Shown here: positions 7,815 through 17,047 of the stretch, in pieces
Layout: each line of letters starts with the position of its first letter
Position numbering within the stretch: position 1 is the first letter of the stretch
Assembly: GCF_002259645.1 (NCBI RefSeq)
Contig: NZ_MWWV01000006.1
Span: 1 to 64,000, forward strand
Direction: 5' to 3'
DNA: 64,000 bases
Origin: Bifidobacterium tissieri
Lineage (GTDB): Bacteria; Actinomycetota; Actinomycetes; Actinomycetales; Bifidobacteriaceae
Translations under genes and position numbers: made by a program
The notes under the pieces: generated by a model
Database searches by the model: none
What the model was told of the DNA's origin: nothing
Seen by the model: only the letters and a program-made list of their open reading frames with translations

Positions 7815-9506
7815 GTGAATCCTCACAATGCCAACAGCGCCAACAGCGCCGACATCGTCGTGATCGGCGCGGGCGTGGCTGGACTGTCCGCCGCGCTCGC
7901 CGTGGCCGGCACCGGTCATGATGTGGTCCTGGTGACCAAAACCGAACTCGTGGAATCAAACACCTACCACGCGCAGGGAGGCATCGCCGCGGCCATCTTC
8001 CCCGACGACGACCCGAAGCTGCACGCCCAGGACACCATGGCCGCCGGACACGGTCTGTGCGAACCGAAGGCCGTGGAGATCCTCACCCGCGAAGGTGCCG
8101 ATCGTGTCCGCGAATTCGCCAAGGCGGGCGTGCGATTCGATCGCGATGCCGAAGGCCACATGCTCCGCGGACTGGAGGCGGCCCACTCCCGTGCCCGCGT
8201 GGTGCATGCCGGCGGCGACGCCACGGGAAAGATCCTCGAGCTCGACGTATCCGCCATGGTGCGTTCCAACCCGCGCATCCACGTCATGGAGCACGCCTTC
8301 CTCAAGGACCTGCTGTTGCGCGACGGTGCGATCAGCGGTGTGCGTCTGCTGGTCAACGACTCCAACGGCGATCCGACCACGACGGACCTCGCCGCGAGCC
8401 GTGTGATCCTCGCCACCGGCGGTGCCGGACGCCTGTACCCGTACACCACGAACCCCCAGGTGGCCACCGCGGACGGACTCGCCGCGGCACTGCGCGCCGG
8501 AGCCCAGACCGCCGATCTCGAGTTCTACCAGTTCCACCCCACGGCGCTTGCGGTGGGCGAGCACTTCCTCATATCCGAGGCGGTGCGCGGCGAAGGGGCC
8601 GTGTTGCTCGACGAGCACGGCGACCGCTACATGACCGCCGTGGATCCGCGCGCCGAACTCGCTCCACGCGATGTGGTGGCCCGCGAGAACTTCCGCGTGA
8701 TGCAACGTCAGCAGGGACGTCCGGTCATGCTCGACGTCTCCCCGATGCGCAAGGACAACCCCGATCTCGCCGCGTTCCTGAAGCATCGTTTCCCCACCAT
8801 CGACGCCTATACGCGCTCTCTCGGCTTCGACTGGAGCCGGGAGCCGATTCCCGTGGCACCGGCCGCGCACTATTACATGGGCGGCATCCGCACCGATCTC
8901 AACGGTCGTGCCAGCATCCCCGGCCTGTATGCGGCCGGCGAATGCGCCCGCACCGGCGTGATGGGATCGAACCGTCTGGCCTCGAACTCACTGCTCGAAG
9001 GACTGGTGTTCGGTCGCCGCGCAGGTCTCGCCGCGGTTTCGGACCCGGACGGCACCGTATGGGATCCCGTACCATTCTCGAACTCGGCGACCGGTCAACT
9101 GACCGACAACAATCCGATCCCGCTGGATACGCCTCGAATGTCGGAACCGGCACGGACCGCATCGCTCTGGGATCGCGATCGCATCGAACAAACCATGTGG
9201 CAGGACGTCGGTGTGCTACGCGACGACCAAGGACTACGAGACGCCATCGGGCGGCTCGGTAATGCGCTTGCGGTGGCGAACACCGCTGCGAACACGGCTG
9301 ATACGGCGGCTGCGACCGATGAGAACAATGCAGCCGATACGACCGATACGGTCATCCGGCTTGAAAACCGCAACATGCTCACCGTCGGCTATGTGGCCGC
9401 GAACGCCGCACTGGCCCGCACCGAATCCCGTGGCGCCCACGCCCGCACCGACTATCCGGATGCACATGACGAATGGGCCATGTCCACGGCCTACGTGCTG
9501 CGGTAG
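7815..9506 (+). CDS. nadB: L-aspartate oxidase NadB
   Basis: About 563 residues from GTG 7815. NadB oxidises L-aspartate to iminoaspartate, the NadA substrate, with FAD. The dinucleotide fold starts DIVVIGAGVAGLSAALA; later come the THAQGG-type loop (YHAQGGIAAA), LATGGAGRLYPYTT, FYQFHPTAL, and the capping/active-site stretch ELAPRDVVARE with APAAHYYMGGI. The C-terminal domain contains an Ala/Thr-rich low-complexity stretch at about residues 493-515. The GTG is chosen because it follows GGGAAGTG and gives a normal N-terminus; the frame is open back to 7680. The 149-nt gap after nadA is unusually long for the operon and carries short CAGCAAG repeats. Confidence 0.92.
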   Translation: MNPHNANSANSADIVVIGAGVAGLSAALAVAGTGHDVVLVTKTELVESNTYHAQGGIAAAIFPDDDPKLHAQDTMAAGHGLCEPKAVEILTREGADRVREFAKAGVRFDRDAEGHMLRGLEAAHSRARVVHAGGDATGKILELDVSAMVRSNPRIHVMEHAFLKDLLLRDGAISGVRLLVNDSNGDPTTTDLAASRVILATGGAGRLYPYTTNPQVATADGLAAALRAGAQTADLEFYQFHPTALAVGEHFLISEAVRGEGAVLLDEHGDRYMTAVDPRAELAPRDVVARENFRVMQRQQGRPVMLDVSPMRKDNPDLAAFLKHRFPTIDAYTRSLGFDWSREPIPVAPAAHYYMGGIRTDLNGRASIPGLYAAGECARTGVMGSNRLASNSLLEGLVFGRRAGLAAVSDPDGTVWDPVPFSNSATGQLTDNNPIPLDTPRMSEPARTASLWDRDRIEQTMWQDVGVLRDDQGLRDAIGRLGNALAVANTAANTADTAAATDENNAADTTDTVIRLENRNMLTVGYVAANAALARTESRGAHARTDYPDAHDEWAMSTAYVLR

Positions 9507-9593
9507 TCGTAGCGCACCCTGGTACAGGCCTGATATCGGAACTCTCTGGTATCGGCACAATCCGCAATCCTCATCACAGGAATCAGGAATCCC

Positions 9594-10478
9594 ATGCTTA
9601 CCGAACACATCATCCGCACCACCATCGAGGCCGCTCTGGCCGAGGACGCTCCCGCCGGCGATATCACCTGCGAATCGACCATTCCCGTCGACGCCGTAGG
9701 TATGGCCGCCCTGACCGCACGCGAACCCGGTGTGATGAGCGGCATCGGCGTATTCGCCGCCACGTTCGTCACCCAGAACCCGAACATCCGCGTCGACGCG
9801 TCCATCAAGGACGGCGAACGGTTCGAGGCTGGCCAGCGTCTCGCCGAGGTCAGCGGCCCGGTGCGTGACATCCTCACCGCCGAACGTGTGGCGCTCAACA
9901 TGACCCAGCGCATGAGCGGCATCGCCACCATGACGTCCGCATTCGTGGCCGAAGCCGCACGAGGCAATGCCCGACCCGACGCCGTGAGCCCTCGCCGGTA
10001 CGCGCGCACCCGCATCGTCGACACCCGCAAAACCACGCCGTTGCTGCGGCCGTTCGAGAAATACGCGGTCGTCTGTGGCGGCGGGTTCAACCATCGATAT
10101 GGGTTGTCCGACGCCGTGATGGTCAAGGACAACCATCTGGCGACGCTGGCCGAACAGGGCATCGACCTGGCCGGTGCGATCCGGCATATCCGTGAACGCG
10201 TGAGCCATACCACCCACATCGAGGTGGAGGTCGATCGACTCGATCAGATTCCGATGGCACTCGACGGCGGCGCGGACACGATCATGCTCGACAATTTCTC
10301 GATCGACGACACGCGCACGGGTGTGGCGCGCATCGACGGGCGGGCGATCGTGGAGGCCAGCGGCAACATGACACTCGACCGCGTGGCCGACGTGGCCGCC
10401 ACCGGCGTGGACATCATTTCGGTGGGTGCGCTCACCCACAGCGTGCGTAGCATCGATCTGGGACTCGACTATGAGTGA
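9594..10478 (+). CDS. nadC: Nicotinate-nucleotide pyrophosphorylase (quinolinate phosphoribosyltransferase) NadC
   Basis: 294 residues. It converts quinolinate and PRPP to nicotinate mononucleotide, closing the de novo NAD branch. Typical motifs are AEDAPAGDITCEST near the N-terminus, TAERVALNMTQRMSGIAT, RIVDTRKTTPLLR, FNHRYGLSDAVMVKDNHL, EVEVD, and the C-terminal VDIISVGALTHS. ATG 9594 follows AGGAATCAGGAATCCC. Its 3' end overlaps the start of the cysteine desulfurase gene by 8 nt, implying translational coupling. Confidence 0.94.
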   Translation: MLTEHIIRTTIEAALAEDAPAGDITCESTIPVDAVGMAALTAREPGVMSGIGVFAATFVTQNPNIRVDASIKDGERFEAGQRLAEVSGPVRDILTAERVALNMTQRMSGIATMTSAFVAEAARGNARPDAVSPRRYARTRIVDTRKTTPLLRPFEKYAVVCGGGFNHRYGLSDAVMVKDNHLATLAEQGIDLAGAIRHIRERVSHTTHIEVEVDRLDQIPMALDGGADTIMLDNFSIDDTRTGVARIDGRAIVEASGNMTLDRVADVAATGVDIISVGALTHSVRSIDLGLDYE

Positions 10479-11739
10479 GCCAGAATCCGAACGCAACGAC
10501 GATGGACGTACCGACGGCGAACTCTATCTTGACGCCGCATCCACCGAGCCGGTGAGCCGTGACGTCATCGACGCCATGCTGCCGTTCATGACCGACGCGT
10601 ACGCGAATCCGGCCAGCGTGCACCGGGCGGGAAAGACCGCCGCACAGGCGTTGGATGCGGCACGCCGGTCGTTCGCCGCGAATCTGGGTGCGCGGCCGGA
10701 TGATGTGATCTTCACGTCCGGCGGCACCGAATCGGACAATCTGGCCGTCAAGGGCATAGCGCTCGCCCGGATGGAACGCATGCGGCGGGATGGGGTGGTG
10801 TCTGACCTCCTCCTTGGCACGTCGCATGCGGAGTCCGCCGCATCGGGCCGCCGCCCGCGTATCGTGATCTCCGCGGTGGAGCATCCGGCCGTCGCCGAAT
10901 CGGCGGCATGGTTGGAACGGTTCTTCGGGTTCGACGTGGTCCGCGTTCCCGTGGATGACGCGGCCCGTATCGATCTGGACGCCCTGAAACGCGCAATGGA
11001 TGTCGCTTCCGAACGTACGGCGCTGGTGTCGGTCATGCTGGCCAACAACGAGGTGGGTACCATCCAGCCGGTCGAGGACGTGGTGCGCATCGCCCACGCG
11101 GCCGGGGTGCCTGCGCATGTGGATGCCGTACAGGCGGCAGGACAGGTGCCCATCCGCATGCGGGAATGGGGTGTGGATGCGCTCAGTGTTTCCGGACACA
11201 AGTTCGGCACCCCCAAGGGACTTGGCGCTCTGCTGGTGCGTGGCAGTACCCCGATCGAGCCGTTGCTCAGCGGCGGCGGGCAGGAACGCGGACTGCGCTC
11301 GGGTACGCAGAACGTGGCCGGGGCCGTGGGACTGGCGATCGCATTGGATGAGTCGATCGCGTTCATGCGCGAACATGCTGCCGAACTCGTCGCCTCGCGT
11401 GACCGCCTGATTCAGGCGGTGCTGGACGCCGTACCGCAGGCCCGTCTTACGGGGGATCCGCGGAATCGCCTGCCCGGGCACGCGTCGTTCATCTTCCCCG
11501 GAGTGACGGGGGAGGCCCTGCTGGTGGATCTGGATACGCGCGGCATCGAATGCTCGTCCGGTTCGGCATGCGCGGTGGGAAGGCATGAAATTCCTCCGAC
11601 GCTGCTGGCCATGGGATTGGAGCCGTCCATCGCCAAGTCGGCGCTGCGGTTGACGTTCCGGCGGCCGTTGTCCGATGACGACATCGACCGTACCGTGTCC
11701 GCGATCCGGCGCTCCTGTACCGCGCTGGGTTTGCGTTGA
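10471..11739 (+). CDS. Cysteine desulfurase (NifS/IscS-like) of the NAD operon
   Basis: 422 residues, class V PLP aminotransferase fold. Motifs: LYLDAASTEPVS and NPASVHRAGK at the N-terminus, FTSGGTESDNLAVKG, EHPAV, VMLANNEVGTIQP, the PLP lysine in SVSGHKFGTPKG, and the persulfide cysteine in ECSSGSACAVG. It removes sulfur from cysteine for Fe-S assembly. Its overlap with nadC suggests its job is to mature or repair the NadA [4Fe-4S] cluster, as seen for operon-linked NadS/IscS proteins in other bacteria. Short Ser/Ala-rich insertion at about residues 108-124. ATG 10471 lies inside the nadC 3' end. Confidence 0.9.
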   Translation: MSEPESERNDDGRTDGELYLDAASTEPVSRDVIDAMLPFMTDAYANPASVHRAGKTAAQALDAARRSFAANLGARPDDVIFTSGGTESDNLAVKGIALARMERMRRDGVVSDLLLGTSHAESAASGRRPRIVISAVEHPAVAESAAWLERFFGFDVVRVPVDDAARIDLDALKRAMDVASERTALVSVMLANNEVGTIQPVEDVVRIAHAAGVPAHVDAVQAAGQVPIRMREWGVDALSVSGHKFGTPKGLGALLVRGSTPIEPLLSGGGQERGLRSGTQNVAGAVGLAIALDESIAFMREHAAELVASRDRLIQAVLDAVPQARLTGDPRNRLPGHASFIFPGVTGEALLVDLDTRGIECSSGSACAVGRHEIPPTLLAMGLEPSIAKSALRLTFRRPLSDDDIDRTVSAIRRSCTALGLR

Positions 11740-11809
11740 TGTCGGTGCCATCGTTGATGTCAGGAACGGTCGCGGAACAACGATAGCGGCAGCAGCGGAA
11801 CAAATAAAG

Positions 11810-11846
11810 GACTCCGGTGGGAATGCATCCCACCGGAGTCATTTGG
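11810..11846. terminator. Bidirectional terminator
   Basis: Perfect 13-bp stem GACTCCGGTGGGA / TCCCACCGGAGTC with an ATGCA loop (11810-11840), flanked by ATTTGG on the right and TTTATTTG on the opposite strand. It closes both the nad operon and the convergent surface protein gene. Confidence 0.85.
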
Positions 11847-11891
11847 TTATCTGGGCTATCGAGCTAGCGGCTGTATCGGGTTATCGCTCGA

Positions 11892-13100
11892 TCAGCGCTG
11901 TGCCCGCTTGCGAAGCACCAGAGCGGCACCCGCACCGAACAGCGCGAGCATCACGACCACGCCCACGGCGATGTTGACGCCGGTCGTGGCGAGGTGCGAC
12001 TTCTTCGTGTCCTGCTTAGCGTTGTTCTTCACGTCCTTGGTGGTCGTGTTCGGCGTGCTGGCGGCAGGCTTGTTCGTGTTCGGCGTGTTGGTGTTGGTGT
12101 CGTTCGGCTTGACGGCACCGTTGTTGTTGCCGTTGTTGGGCTTGTTGCCGTTGTCATTGGTGCCGGGCTTGTTGGGTTCGTTCGGCTTGGTCTCCTCGTT
12201 GGCGGGGACCGTGACGGTCAGCGTGGCGGTAAGTCCGTCGGCGGTCACCGTGACAGTGGCCTTGCCGGCCTTCAGCGCCTTCACCTGATAGTCGGCGGTC
12301 GGGTTGGCACCCTGATCGACGGCCTCGAGCACCTTGTCGGCTCCCTCGGATGTGATGGTCCACTTGAGATCCTTGCTGGCGAGGTTCTCGGCCTTGGCGT
12401 TGAGCTTGAGCTCGTCGTTCAGCTTCAGCGTGGTGGCGTTGTTGTCGAATGCCTTGTTATCGGCGCCCACGATGTTCAGCGACTTGGTCGGAGCCGGGGG
12501 ATTGGGCGTGTCGCCGCCATCGGTGCGGACCAGCTTGAGGGTGCCGGCTTTGAGGGTGTCGTTCGGCAGGCCGCCGAGGACAGTCAAAAATGCTCCGGCA
12601 TTCAGCGTCACATCTTTGCTCTTGTCGAGAGGCTTGTTGTCAATCGGCTTTGCCCACGAGGCATAGATGGAGAAAGATTCGTAGTTGTGATTGGGGCCGG
12701 CGTGGAAAATGCCGTCCTCGTCGGTTTCGGACGTAGCGTAGAAACCACCCTGAGCGGCCATACGGTAATTGCTGTTTTCAGGGGCCTCGTAGGTGACGGT
12801 GTACTTGCCGGGCTTGACGCCTACGTACTGGGTTTCGACAGTGTGCGGCTGGTTGTCGTCGGTCGGGTTCACGGCTTTCGGGGTGTCCTTGGGGTCGTTG
12901 ACGGCCACGATGCCGAGGCTGCCGCTCAAACCGGAACGGGCTTCGACCGGAACTTTGGACAGGTCGAAGGTGTAGGTGTCGGTCTCCACCGCCGATGCGG
13001 TCGGACCCACAAAGCCGGCCATGCCGACGATAGTTGCCAATGCAAGCGCGCCTGCGGCCAGCTTGCCGATCAGACCCGTCTTCGTTCCCATGAGTGTCAT
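11892..13100 (-). CDS. Cell-wall anchored surface protein with LATTG sortase signal and Ig-like domain
   Basis: About 402 residues from ATG 13100 (site AAGGAAG 9 nt upstream). A signal peptide (KLAAGALALATIVGMAGFV, cleavage near ASA-VET) is followed by a beta-rich N-terminal domain of about 170 residues with no family I can name. A BIG2-like Ig domain lies at about residues 200-300 (LNDELKLNA, LKWTI, VTVTADGLTATLTVTV). Then comes an Asn/Pro/Thr/Lys-rich wall-spanning linker. The C-terminus has LATTG at 370-374, a hydrophobic helix and an RKRAQR tail, the class-E type LAxTG sortase signal of actinobacteria. No sortase gene is adjacent, so the housekeeping sortase probably acts. Adhesion or wall role is inference. 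Confidence 0.8.
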   Translation of the reverse strand: MTLMGTKTGLIGKLAAGALALATIVGMAGFVGPTASAVETDTYTFDLSKVPVEARSGLSGSLGIVAVNDPKDTPKAVNPTDDNQPHTVETQYVGVKPGKYTVTYEAPENSNYRMAAQGGFYATSETDEDGIFHAGPNHNYESFSIYASWAKPIDNKPLDKSKDVTLNAGAFLTVLGGLPNDTLKAGTLKLVRTDGGDTPNPPAPTKSLNIVGADNKAFDNNATTLKLNDELKLNAKAENLASKDLKWTITSEGADKVLEAVDQGANPTADYQVKALKAGKATVTVTADGLTATLTVTVPANEETKPNEPNKPGTNDNGNKPNNGNNNGAVKPNDTNTNTPNTNKPAASTPNTTTKDVKNNAKQDTKKSHLATTGVNIAVGVVVMLALFGAGAALVLRKRAQR

Positions 13101-13453
13101 GGTGATGAACTTCCTTAGTATCTCTATGGATGGGGTGGCCGCTCTCAAACCTCGCGAGCGGCGTCGCGGTATTATCCGTCACACAACACACCGATAAATC
13201 CCACAACCACCCCCTATCCTACTGTCGTTGAAAGGGCGGTACAAGGTCCAAGGAAACTACGTAATTCCAACGGTTATCGTGCGTAAGCCACCCCTTAATC
13301 ACTAGGGGGTATCGGGAACAGACATTTTATTCATGACAATGGCTGTTGCTGCGTTGTCAGATGATCATGCCGTCTGATTCATAGGGGTTATGCAGCGTTT
13401 GTCCATAAAAACATAAGGTACGTAGTTACGGTACGGGAATTCCATGTGAATGA
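13101..13453. other. Intergenic region upstream of the surface protein gene
   Basis: No coding potential is seen. On the minus strand a GATAAT box (13171-13176) is a possible -10 for the surface protein. A GCCGCTC / GAGCGGC stem (13139-13163) would sit in its 5' leader. The remainder (13200-13453) shows nothing I can assign. Confidence 0.4.
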
Positions 13454-13487
13454 CATGGCCTCGGCGCATGAATGCGTCGAGGCCATG
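13454..13487 (-). terminator. Strong hairpin downstream of the first GH32 gene
   Basis: Arms CATGGCCTCGGCGCA and TGCGTCGAGGCCATG (15 bp, one G-T) with a TGAA loop. A second, weaker pair CTGATATTC / GAATATCAG lies between it and the gene. There is no clear T tract, so Rho-independent function is only probable. Confidence 0.5.
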
Positions 13488-13566
13488 GTGATGAGTAACT
13501 GATATTCACGGTGACGGATATCCGCGATCGGAATATCAGCGGTCCGCCGTTACTCCACTACTTCCA

Positions 13567-15141
13567 CTACTCCAGACCGATGGACTTGAGATTGTGCAGG
13601 GTCAGGGACGCGACCGAGAGATCACCGGATTCGGCGACCAGCTTCACCGCACGCGGACCGTCGGCGGCATAGCTGTAGGAGCTCATCGCCTGATGGCCGT
13701 CGTTCACGTACACCTCCACGGAACCACGGTCCACGTAGATGCGCAGCGTGAGCTGGTCGGCCGCCAGCTCGTCCGCCGTAAGCGGGGCCACGCGGTAGCC
13801 GCGGTCGCCGAAGGCATTAGCCTGACGGTCGAGCACGATGCCGCCGATCTGATCGTCATAGGCCACGTAGGTGTAGGCGCCGTCGGGGGTGGCGTGCACC
13901 TTGATGCCGGCACGATCGGCGGTGGTGTTCTTCAGGTCGATCGTCATCTCGATCTCCATGGCCTCCGCGTTCTCGGCCACCACGGTTTCGGTGCCGGACT
14001 TGACCTCCACAACGCCCAGATCGGTGGAATCCTCGCGCAGACCGGCCATTTCAGCCGCCGGCACGGTGTGGATGTCGCCATCCTCGTCAAGGAACACCTC
14101 ACGAGGCAGGGTCAGCTGGCCGCACCAGCCCTCGTCGTCCAGCGGGATGGGCTGCACGAACGGGCTGTACCAGCCGTACATGATCTGACGGCCGTCGGTG
14201 TTGTCATCGGTGTCGCCGGCGACGGTGTTGAACGACTGCGGGGCGTAGAAGTTGTGACCGCAGTCCCACAGACGGAATTCGGTCTCCGGCGTGAACTGGC
14301 CACCCGGCTCCCACGTGCCGATCATGTAGCCGGCGTTGTTCGCGTTGCGGTTCATGAAGCCGCTCGGCTTCGATCCCATGGCGGAGAAGCCGATGACCCA
14401 CTTCTCGTTGCCGTCCTTGTCGGTGACGGGGAAGAAGTCGGGGCACTCGAGCATGAACACGTCCGGATCCGGGTGCTCGAACAGCACTGTCTTGAACGTC
14501 CACTCGACCATGTCCTCGGAGGTGTACAGCCACATCTGGCCGCGCTTCTCGGCGGAGGACACGCCGAACGTCATGTACCACACGCCGCCGGTCTTCCACA
14601 CCTTCGGATCGCGGAAGTGCGAGTTCACCTTGTCGCGCGGGCAATCGACGACCATGCCTTTCTTCTTCAGAACGTTGAGGCTGTCGTCCGTCGGCTCGGC
14701 GAGCATTTGCACCTGCCATTCGCCGTCGCTGCCGTCCACGCCGTTGGCCCAGCGGTGACCGGTGTAGTAGAACATCGGCTTGCCGTCGTCGGCGATCACC
14801 GCGGAACCGGAGAACACGCCGTCCTTCTCCTGCTCGAGGCTGGGGGCGAAGGCGATGGGTTCGCGCTTCCAGGTGATCATGTCGTCGCTGGAGACATGGC
14901 CCCAGTGCATGGGCCCCCACTGGGTGCCGTAGGGGTGGAGCTGGTAGTAGACGTGCCAGCGTCCCTGGTAGTAGCACAGGCCGTTGGGGTCGTTGATCCA
15001 TCCGCCGTTCGAGGCGATGTGGAACTTGGGGTACCAGCGGTCGTTACGCGTGGCGGCCAGTTTGGCCACACCGGCCTCGGCCCTGGCGAGTTCCTCGTCG
15101 TGGTCCCTGATGGGGGTGTAGATGGGCTTGAAGTCACTCAT
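13567..15141 (-). CDS. cscA: Beta-fructofuranosidase, glycoside hydrolase family 32 (copy A)
   Basis: 524 residues, cytoplasmic. GH32 motifs: WINDPNG with the nucleophile Asp at about residue 51, FSGSAV, the RDP of FRDPKVW, and ECPDFF with the acid/base Glu; a beta-sandwich domain follows from about residue 370. It should hydrolyse sucrose and short fructo-oligosaccharides at the beta-2,1 bond. ATG 15141 follows AAAGGAATTC; the frame is open to 15249 without another good site. Its start lies 114 nt downstream of the MFS permease stop, so it is probably in the same transcript, behind the operators at about 16.75 kb. The first 100 codons are nearly identical in DNA to copy B. Confidence 0.92.
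   Translation of the reverse strand: MSDFKPIYTPIRDHDEELARAEAGVAKLAATRNDRWYPKFHIASNGGWINDPNGLCYYQGRWHVYYQLHPYGTQWGPMHWGHVSSDDMITWKREPIAFAPSLEQEKDGVFSGSAVIADDGKPMFYYTGHRWANGVDGSDGEWQVQMLAEPTDDSLNVLKKKGMVVDCPRDKVNSHFRDPKVWKTGGVWYMTFGVSSAEKRGQMWLYTSEDMVEWTFKTVLFEHPDPDVFMLECPDFFPVTDKDGNEKWVIGFSAMGSKPSGFMNRNANNAGYMIGTWEPGGQFTPETEFRLWDCGHNFYAPQSFNTVAGDTDDNTDGRQIMYGWYSPFVQPIPLDDEGWCGQLTLPREVFLDEDGDIHTVPAAEMAGLREDSTDLGVVEVKSGTETVVAENAEAMEIEMTIDLKNTTADRAGIKVHATPDGAYTYVAYDDQIGGIVLDRQANAFGDRGYRVAPLTADELAADQLTLRIYVDRGSVEVYVNDGHQAMSSYSYAADGPRAVKLVAESGDLSVASLTLHNLKSIGLE
14833..15090 (-). repeat. Near-identical segment shared with 18266-18523 (GH32 copies)
   Basis: 258 bp of the 5' coding part of GH32 copy A match copy B with 6 differences that I counted (about 97.7 percent identity). 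Identity drops sharply on both sides. The pattern fits a gene-conversion tract. Confidence 0.85.
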
Positions 15142-15255
15142 CGTTGAATTCCTTTCTGGTTCTGGTGTGGATGGCGGTTGCGAGGATGGATGGTGTGCGT
15201 GATTGCACGAGTCCGGCTCCCTTGTACTTGACGAAAGAGAGCCGGACAACGCGGA

Positions 15256-16614
15256 TCAGTGCTTGGCCTCAGCGGCCTCGGAAGCCTTGGCGGCCTCCAT
15301 CTGGCGCAGCTGCTTGTCGGTGTAGAACGGGTCGCCGCCGACCTCCTGGTCATCGCGCTTGATGACGAAGAAGCCGTAGATCAGCGCGCAGAGCACGATG
15401 GCGGAGATGACCCAGAAGGTCACTCGGGAGCCCATGTCATCGTTCGGCATCATCTGGGCCATCTTGTCGTGGAAGGCGCCCAGCGGGGTGGAGAAGATGA
15501 CCTGACCGACCTGCGAGGCGATCTGGAAGCCGACCATGTACAGCGTGGCGGAGAGCTTGGTATCGAAGTGCAGGGTGAAGTAGCGGAACGCCGGCAGGCA
15601 GAACAGCGGCACCTCGATGGAGTGGAACAGCTTCACGATGGAAACGGTGATCGGATCGTGGAACACGCCGCACAGGCCGATGCGCAGGAACATCACGGTG
15701 GCGCCGAGCAGCAGGGCGTTGCGCACGCCGATCTTCTTCATGATGATCGGCACGACGCCCATCATGGCGGACTCGAGGAACACCTGGAAGCCGTTGAGCG
15801 TGCCGTAGGTGGCGTTGCCGATGGCCTCGGTGGGGAAGAGGTTGGCGTAGTAGGTCGGGAACATCTGCTGGTCGAACACGGTGTAGAAGGTGTTGGTGAG
15901 CAGCATGAAGACGATGAGCACCCACAGGGTCGGCATCTTGAGCACGGCCACCATCTCCGCGAAGGAGGGGTTGGTGGGGGCGGCGTTCGGATCGGCTTCC
16001 TTCTTCAGCTCGTCCTTCTGCTCGGACGGCACCCAGAAGGCGTAGACGAGCAGCATGCACACGCCGAAGGCGGAACCGACCCAGAAGTTGATGAGCGGGT
16101 TGATGTTGAAGAGGAAACCGGCGCACAGGGCGACGATGGCGTAGCCGAAGGAGCCCCAGGCGCGGGACTGTCCGTATTCGAAGCCGAACTTACGGGAGTA
16201 GCGTTCGGTGACCGCCTCGAACAAGGAGCAGCCGGCCATGAAGCCCGCGGACAGCACGATGGAACCGATGAACGAGCCGATGTAGCGGGTGGTGCCGCCG
16301 GCGAGGATCATCGGGGCGTAGATGAACTGGACGAACGGGCCGACGAGCGCGGCGACCAGGGAGACGAAGATCACCAGCTTGCGCTTGATGCCGAGCTGGT
16401 CCTGGATGGCGCCGTAGACGAACATGATGATCAGCGTCGCCAGCGAGTTGATGGAGTAGATGGTGCCGACCTCGGCGTTGGTCAGACCGACGCCGGAGAT
16501 GAGCCAGCGCTGAAAGAAGGACCACCAGATGCCCCAGGAGCAGAAGAAGAGGAAGATGCCGAAGGAGCTCTGCAGATACGACGGGTTCTGCCACACCTTG
16601 GTTTTGTTAGCCAT
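15256..16614 (-). CDS. cscB: MFS sucrose/oligosaccharide:H+ symporter (LacY/CscB-like)
   Basis: 452 residues with 12 predicted membrane helices and a charged central loop (EQKDELKKEADPN). The N-terminus (SSFGIFLFFCSWGIWWSFF), the RAWGSFGYA motif in the first half, and FDTKLSATLYMVGFQ near helix 11 match the oligosaccharide:H+ symporter group. It should import the substrate cleaved by the adjacent GH32 enzymes. ATG 16614 is preceded by a purine-rich GAAACGGAAAACGAA leader. The promoter and two overlapping LacI-type operator copies lie about 125-160 nt upstream. The C-terminus is an Ala/Glu-rich cytoplasmic tail. Confidence 0.9.
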   Translation of the reverse strand: MANKTKVWQNPSYLQSSFGIFLFFCSWGIWWSFFQRWLISGVGLTNAEVGTIYSINSLATLIIMFVYGAIQDQLGIKRKLVIFVSLVAALVGPFVQFIYAPMILAGGTTRYIGSFIGSIVLSAGFMAGCSLFEAVTERYSRKFGFEYGQSRAWGSFGYAIVALCAGFLFNINPLINFWVGSAFGVCMLLVYAFWVPSEQKDELKKEADPNAAPTNPSFAEMVAVLKMPTLWVLIVFMLLTNTFYTVFDQQMFPTYYANLFPTEAIGNATYGTLNGFQVFLESAMMGVVPIIMKKIGVRNALLLGATVMFLRIGLCGVFHDPITVSIVKLFHSIEVPLFCLPAFRYFTLHFDTKLSATLYMVGFQIASQVGQVIFSTPLGAFHDKMAQMMPNDDMGSRVTFWVISAIVLCALIYGFFVIKRDDQEVGGDPFYTDKQLRQMEAAKASEAAEAKH

Positions 16615-16737
16615 TTCGTTTTCCGTTTCTCTCGTTTCCTTGCGGATCGCTGCCTTGCGATTCGCGGATCCGTTGTGTGACCGTTGCGTCGAGGCTCCGG
16701 TTTGTGACTGTGCCTCATTGCTGTGGTCGTATTAACG

Positions 16738-16766
16738 ATGTTAATGCGTCAAACGATCTACGTCAA
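16738..16766 (-). promoter_or_regulatory. cscB promoter
   Basis: On the minus strand -35 TTGACG (16766-16761), a 17-nt spacer, and -10 TAACAT (16743-16738). Both operator-like repeats overlap this promoter, consistent with repression by the neighbouring LacI-family protein. The leader to the cscB ATG is about 115 nt. Confidence 0.6.
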
Positions 16767-16776
16767 ACGATTGACG
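16747..16776. promoter_or_regulatory. Two overlapping LacI-family operator-like sites
   Basis: CGTCAAACGATCTACG (16747-16762) and CGTCAAACGATTGACG (16761-16776) are near-palindromes with the central CG typical of LacI-family operators, offset by 14 nt. A third copy is at 18591-18606. Confidence 0.7.
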
Positions 16777-16940
16777 CTATGTGTTGCAACGGCTTTGGTA
16801 TTGCAAATGTTTGCATGGTTGTGTTTTCAACGAAAACTCATCGAACGGGTTTGATGTGATCGGCGTGTCGTACGCTCGGTGCATGCGATTGCAGACAGGC
16901 GCAATCGTGTACGGAGTGGTGCGACCTTTCCCGTTACGGA

Positions 16941-16997
16941 CGGCATCGTCATTGATGCCGTGGAGACCGGTCCGGCTTGGTACGTACCGGACCGGTC
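16941..16997 (-). terminator. Two adjacent hairpins after GH32 copy B
   Basis: GACCGGTCCGG / CCGGACCGGTC (16965-16975 and 16987-16997) and CGGCATC / GATGCCG (16941-16947 and 16954-16960) lie between the copy B stop and the cscB promoter. No T tract is evident. The remainder of 16777-17047 holds nothing else I can assign. Confidence 0.5.
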
Positions 16998-17047
16998 GAC
17001 TATTGGTTGGGGATATCGGCTGCCGAAAGGCGGAGGACGGTATTCGG

